Assembly: GCA_007129145.1 (NCBI GenBank)
Contig: SKWC01000354.1
Location: 1 to 7,940, forward strand
Length of the DNA: 7,940 bases
Source of the DNA: Rubritepida sp.
GTDB taxonomy: Bacteria; Pseudomonadota; Alphaproteobacteria; Acetobacterales; Acetobacteraceae
Direction of reading: 5' to 3'
Under the pieces are notes generated by a model. That model was given only the letters and a program-made list of their open reading frames with translations. It had not been told where the DNA came from and did not search any database. Made by a program: the position numbers and the translations under genes. Shown here piece by piece: positions 5,679 through 7,940 of this stretch. Positions within the stretch are counted from its first letter, which is position 1; each line of letters opens with the position of its first letter.

Positions 5679-6004
5679 GCGAACTTCCCTCCCGCCCCCG
5701 GCTGCGCGTGCAGCGGCGCGCCCGCCCCGGCGAGGTGATCGAGTTGCGCGCGCTGATCGACCACCCGATGGAGACCGGCATCCGCACCGGCGGCGGCCCG
5801 GCGCCGGCCCGCGACATGCTGGAGAGCCTGGTGGTCACGATGAACGGCGCGCCGCTGGTCGAGGTGGCGTTCCGCAACGGCGCCTCGCCCAACCCGTTCC
5901 ATGTGTTCCACGCCCAGGTGGAGCAGGACAGCCTGTTCCGCTTCACATGGACGGATGAGGCGGGGCGGTCTGCCTCGGTCGAGGCGCGGGTGGGCGTGGG
6001 TTAG
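5675..6004 (+). CDS. soxZ: SoxZ, partner subunit of the SoxYZ carrier
   Basis: A 109-residue protein without a signal peptide; SoxZ reaches the periplasm bound to SoxY. Family features in order: PRLRVQRRARPGEVIELRALIDHPMETG (about 8-35) with the highly conserved HPMETG, then a G-rich loop and RDMLESLVVTMNGAPLVEV, the NPFHVFHAQ block (matching the usual NPYxxF), and the closing FRFTWTDEAGRS strand. It is an all-beta immunoglobulin-like fold that pairs with SoxY and leaves the carrier arm free to visit other enzymes. It overlaps the soxY stop (ATGA at 5675-5678) and is the last gene of the plus-strand sulfur operon; after its stop only a tRNA remnant and a convergent operon follow. Confidence 0.94.
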   Translation: MSELPSRPRLRVQRRARPGEVIELRALIDHPMETGIRTGGGPAPARDMLESLVVTMNGAPLVEVAFRNGASPNPFHVFHAQVEQDSLFRFTWTDEAGRSASVEARVGVG

Positions 6005-6019
6005 GGCTGCTGGCGCGGA

Positions 6020-6095
6020 TGGCGGGTGCGACGGGGATAGAACCTGTGGCCCCTGCCGTGCGGTGGCGGGGACATCACGCTGAGCCACTTCGCCC
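6020..6095 (-). pseudogene. Decayed tRNA (tRNA pseudogene)
   Basis: Read on the minus strand from 6095, the sequence is exactly 76 nt including a genomic CCA (6020-6022) and can be numbered as a type I tRNA. Conserved parts: T-loop TTCTATC at 54-60, G53-C61, A58, A21, discriminator G73 and CCA. The anticodon stem keeps 4 of 5 pairs and the D stem 3 of 4 including a wobble. Lost parts: acceptor pairs 4-69, 6-67 and 7-66, T-stem pair 51-63, and bases U8 (G), A14 (C), G19 (T) and U33 (C). The loop ACCGCAC would give anticodon CGC if numbering holds, but C33 makes function doubtful. No isotype is assigned. It lies 15 bp after soxZ. A diverged but working tRNA is possible yet unlikely. Confidence 0.6.
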
Positions 6096-6142
6096 GGTAT
6101 GCTCGCCCGCGCGGGGTGGCCGGGTCGCGATCAAGGCCGGCT
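6096..6142. other. Short gap between tRNA remnant and NTF2-like gene
   Basis: These 47 bp separate the convergent ends of the sulfur operon and the minus-strand operon. They include the palindrome CCCGCGCGGG (6106-6115) but no T-run, so I see no convincing intrinsic terminator for either direction. Confidence 0.4.
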
Positions 6143-6559
6143 TCAAGCTTCGTGCTGCCCGTCGCGAGGTGCAGGAACATCCGTGCGGAAGCACTTCGCC
6201 ACGATGCGCCAGCCCGCCTCGGTGTGCAGCAGCAGAAGCTGGTCCACCAGGTCGCGCGGCGGCAGGCGGGCATGCACCGTGGCCGAGGCCATGTCGCCGC
6301 CCATGACCTGGATGGCGATCACGCGGTCGTCGCGCGGATGGCCCTGGCTGAGCGGCGAGGGCCGGTGCCGCACCTTCTCGATCCAGGCGTCGCGGGTCTG
6401 CACCTGCACCGCGCCCTCGGGGACGCTGTGCAGGCAGGCGCAGGGGTGGAAGATCACGCCCAAGGTGTCGGCGTCGCTCTCGTGCAGGGCGCGCAGATAG
6501 CGCTCCAGCACCGCCTCGATGGCGCGCAGCGCGGTGAGTTCATCCTGGTGCGAGGCCAT
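6143..6559 (-). CDS. NTF2-like / putative lumazine-binding family protein
   Basis: A 138-residue soluble protein with the alpha+beta cone pattern of the NTF2/SnoaL superfamily. The N-terminal helix EAVLERYLRALHESDADTLGVIFHPCACLHSV (about 15-46) is the usual helix-DADTL-hxxxF opening. It is followed by TRDAWIEKVRHRP, then strands VIAIQVMGGDMASATVHARL and DQLLLLHTEAGWRIVAKCFR, the standard closing strand with W-R-I-V-x-K. This most resembles the putative lumazine-binding/DUF4440 branch. Such proteins can be small hydrolases, isomerases or binding proteins; no catalytic residues can be assigned here. It begins 27 bp after the Bug receptor stop and has a GGGGAG ribosome site 7 bp before the ATG, so it is the last gene of the minus-strand operon. 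The function is unknown; a role with the neighbouring transporter and amidase is inference. Confidence 0.82.
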   Translation of the reverse strand: MASHQDELTALRAIEAVLERYLRALHESDADTLGVIFHPCACLHSVPEGAVQVQTRDAWIEKVRHRPSPLSQGHPRDDRVIAIQVMGGDMASATVHARLPPRDLVDQLLLLHTEAGWRIVAKCFRTDVPAPRDGQHEA

Positions 6560-6566
6560 GTCCCAT

Positions 6567-6572
6567 CTCCCC
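6567..6572 (-). promoter_or_regulatory. Shine-Dalgarno site of the NTF2-like gene
   Basis: Minus-strand GGGGAG lies 7 bp before the ATG at 6559. Confidence 0.6.
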
Positions 6573-6586
6573 TGCGCCGTGGCGCA

Positions 6587-7600
6587 TCAGTTTTCGATGC
6601 GGATGCCCGTCTCGGCCACCACCGCCTGCAGCCGTCCGTATTGGTCGACCATGAGGGCGCGCGCATCCGAGAGGCCGTTGGGCGGCGGCGCGGGGGGCAG
6701 GCCGGCGTTCAGCATGCGCTCGGCCACGGTGGCATCGGCCAGGGCGGCCTGCAGCGCGCGGTTGATGACCTCCGCGACCGCATCGGGAATGCCGGCCGGG
6801 CCGACCAGCATGAACAGGCTGCCGGTGTCGAAGCCATCCATGCCCAGCTCGCCCAGGGTGGGCACCTCCGGCATGGGCGCGAAGCGCGCATTGCCGATCA
6901 ACCCCACGGCGCGGATGCTGCCCTGGCGCAGCAGCGGCACGGCCGAGGCCATGGCGGCGACGCCGAACTGCGTCTCACCCGTCATGATGGATTGCGTCAT
7001 CTGCGCGCCGCTGCGGTAGGGCACATGCACCGCCTGCACACCCAGCGCGCGCGAGACCATCTCGCCCCAGATGTGGATCATCCCGCCGACGCCGGAGCTC
7101 GCATAGGTCAGCACGCCCGGCGCATGGGCGCGCAGCCGGGCCAGGGTCTCGGCGGGATTGTCGGCCGCCAGGGAGGGCGTCACCACCAGCACCGCGGGCG
7201 GACGGCTGATGAAGCCCAGATGGGTGAAATCGTTGATCGGGTGGTAGGGCGTGCCGCCCACCCGCACCACCGGGGCGGCCAGCGCCGCGCCGGTCTCGGT
7301 CAGCATCAGCGTGTGCCCGTCGGCGGGCTGGCGCGTCAGCCACTCGGAGGCGACGGTGCCGGCGGCCCCGGGGCGGTTCTCGACCACCATGCGCCCGCCG
7401 ACGCCCATGTGGCGCGGCATCTCCTCCGCCAGCAGCCGGGCGGCGAGGTCGGTCGAACCGCCCGGGGCATAGCCGGTGATCATGGTCATCTGCCGGTCGG
7501 GGAAGGCCCAGGCGGCGGCGGGGGCCAGGGCAGCGCCCGCCGCGAGCGGCAGCAGGGCGCGGCGGGTCAGCACTGGGCGGAACGGGGTGGTCCTGGACAT
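6587..7600 (-). CDS. Bug/TctC-family periplasmic tripartite tricarboxylate transporter receptor
   Basis: A 337-residue substrate-binding protein of the Bug family, which binds carboxylates, amides and related small molecules for TctAB-type transporters. I chose the ATG at 7600 because a GGGAGA ribosome site lies 10 bp upstream and the product then starts with a twin-arginine-like signal (TRRALLPLAAGAALAPAAAWA). The in-frame ATG at 7633 has no ribosome site. Family marks: ITGYAPGGSTDLAARLLAEEM, where the APGGSTD loop contacts ligand carboxylate waters, VVENRPGAAGTVASEWL, LTYASSGVGGMIHIWGEMV, VHVPYRSGAQM, and PEVPTLGELGMDGFD. The length is normal for the family. The TctA and TctB membrane proteins are not in the window, as is usual for orphan Bug genes. 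It sits 47 bp after the dimethylformamidase-like gene, suggesting it delivers that enzyme's substrate. Confidence 0.93.
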   Translation of the reverse strand: MSRTTPFRPVLTRRALLPLAAGAALAPAAAWAFPDRQMTMITGYAPGGSTDLAARLLAEEMPRHMGVGGRMVVENRPGAAGTVASEWLTRQPADGHTLMLTETGAALAAPVVRVGGTPYHPINDFTHLGFISRPPAVLVVTPSLAADNPAETLARLRAHAPGVLTYASSGVGGMIHIWGEMVSRALGVQAVHVPYRSGAQMTQSIMTGETQFGVAAMASAVPLLRQGSIRAVGLIGNARFAPMPEVPTLGELGMDGFDTGSLFMLVGPAGIPDAVAEVINRALQAALADATVAERMLNAGLPPAPPPNGLSDARALMVDQYGRLQAVVAETGIRIEN

Positions 7601-7610
7601 GGGTGGATGC

Positions 7611-7616
7611 TCTCCC
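7611..7616 (-). promoter_or_regulatory. Shine-Dalgarno site deciding the Bug receptor start
   Basis: Minus-strand GGGAGA lies 10 bp before the ATG at 7600. The alternative ATG at 7633 has only CCACCCCCGACC directly before it. Confidence 0.5.
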
Positions 7617-7647
7617 TTTTGGTGGCTGGGCATGGTCGGGGGTGGCT

Positions 7648-7940
7648 TCAGGGGCGCGCGCCGCGCGGCGTGGCGGCAAGGCGCGTCACCACATTGCGCA
7701 GGATGCGCGACACCGGGTTGGCGAAGTCGCGGTGCGGCAGGCTGCCGCAGAAGGTGATGGAGCCGGTGGAGAACACCGCCCCGCCATTCGGGGTCTCGAA
7801 CCAGGTCATCTCCGCGCGCACGAGTTGCGCCGGCGGCTCTCCCGTCACCGTCTTGGTGTGGGTCAGCAATTCCTCGGGCACGGCGACGAAATGCGCCTGG
7901 TGCCCCTCCGAACGAGCGAGGATGCGGATATTGGGCGGCG
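7648..7940 (-). CDS. N,N-dimethylformamidase large-subunit-like protein, C-terminal part (cut by window edge)
   Basis: The frame is open to the window edge, so about 96 C-terminal residues are visible and the true start lies outside. The segment ARSEGHQAHFVAVPEEL, then VRAEMTWFETPNGGAVFSTGSITFCGSLP, then NPVSRILRNVVTRLA, matches the C-terminal domain of the large (beta) subunit of N,N-dimethylformamidase and its relatives. That domain has the same F-x-T-P-x-G-G-A-V-F-S-x-G-S-I-x-x-x-G-S-L block and ends with an N-x-V-S-R-I-x-x-N-V helix. These are mononuclear iron amidohydrolases that cleave dimethylformamide to formate and dimethylamine. The metal-binding residues are outside the window, so activity cannot be judged, and many family members have unknown substrates. 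The gene leads the minus-strand operon with the Bug receptor 47 bp downstream. Confidence 0.8.
   Translation of the reverse strand, partial: PPNIRILARSEGHQAHFVAVPEELLTHTKTVTGEPPAQLVRAEMTWFETPNGGAVFSTGSITFCGSLPHRDFANPVSRILRNVVTRLAATPRGARP

Noticed and set aside
6096..6142. Bidirectional terminator between the convergent operons
   Set aside because: A GC palindrome is present but there is no T-run on either side, so it is not distinguishable from background GC-rich dyads.
6019..6306. Plus-strand open frame starting MAGATGIEPVAP
   Set aside because: GATGIEPV-like peptides are a known artefact of translating the antisense of tRNA T-arm sequences. Here the frame lies over the tRNA remnant.
7601..7633. 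Upstream ATG at 7633 as start of the Bug receptor
   Set aside because: There is no ribosome site before it and it would put 11 polar residues ahead of a good signal peptide.
7648..7881. Stand-alone 77-residue protein starting at a GTG at 7881
   Set aside because: The same frame stays open to the window edge and continues the dimethylformamidase family match (ARSEGHQAHFVA), so it is the end of a larger gene.
1..7940. CRISPR array, insertion sequence, integrase, phage genes or rRNA
   Set aside because: I found no spaced direct repeats, transposase or integrase motifs, or rRNA-like sequence on either strand.

Overview
The window is very GC-rich (roughly 70%), densely packed chromosomal DNA. 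Codons are strongly G/C-ending, and genes overlap by ATGA or sit 10-50 bp apart. Together with the gene families (Bug-type solute receptors, SoxYZ, flavocytochrome c, YeeE), this suggests an alphaproteobacterium, most likely of the Acetobacteraceae (Roseomonas-like). That placement is inference; there is no rRNA or other marker gene here.

Left part (1-1805): the 3' part of a GNAT acetyltransferase gene, then a SRAP/YedK-type abasic-site DNA-protein crosslinking gene, both on +. The SRAP gene runs convergently into a classical SDR oxidoreductase gene on -, and the two coding regions overlap tail to tail by 47 bp.

Centre (1806-6004, all +): a sulfur gene block. An AsnC/Lrp-family regulator, divergent from the SDR gene, overlaps by ATGA a YeeE/YedE-type sulfur-compound (probably thiosulfate) transporter. 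After a 157-bp gap that is AT-rich by local standards and contains several inverted repeats, a tight operon follows: a monohaem cytochrome c (fccA-like), the FAD subunit of flavocytochrome c sulfide dehydrogenase (fccB/soxF-like), soxY and soxZ. SoxY ends in an atypical GGC-L-A tail with the carrier cysteine kept. No soxX, soxA, soxB or soxCD lies in the window. A plausible reading is a small periplasmic sulfur-handling unit: FccAB oxidises sulfide or a persulfide, SoxYZ carries the sulfur on its C-terminal cysteine, YeeE imports sulfur, and the Lrp protein may regulate some of this.

Right part (6005-7940): just after soxZ there is a 76-nt minus-strand sequence that aligns position by position to a type I tRNA but has broken stems and lost conserved bases, so it is best read as a tRNA pseudogene. 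The rest is a minus-strand operon, in transcription order: the C-terminal end of an N,N-dimethylformamidase large-subunit-like protein (cut by the window edge), a Bug/TctC-type periplasmic solute receptor with a twin-arginine signal, and an NTF2-like/putative lumazine-binding small protein. This looks like uptake and hydrolysis of an unidentified, possibly amide-containing, compound.

I saw no CRISPR array, insertion sequence, rRNA or intact tRNA. The only gene-free stretches over 100 bp are 1806-1909, 3517-3673 and 6005-6142; none exceeds 300 bp.
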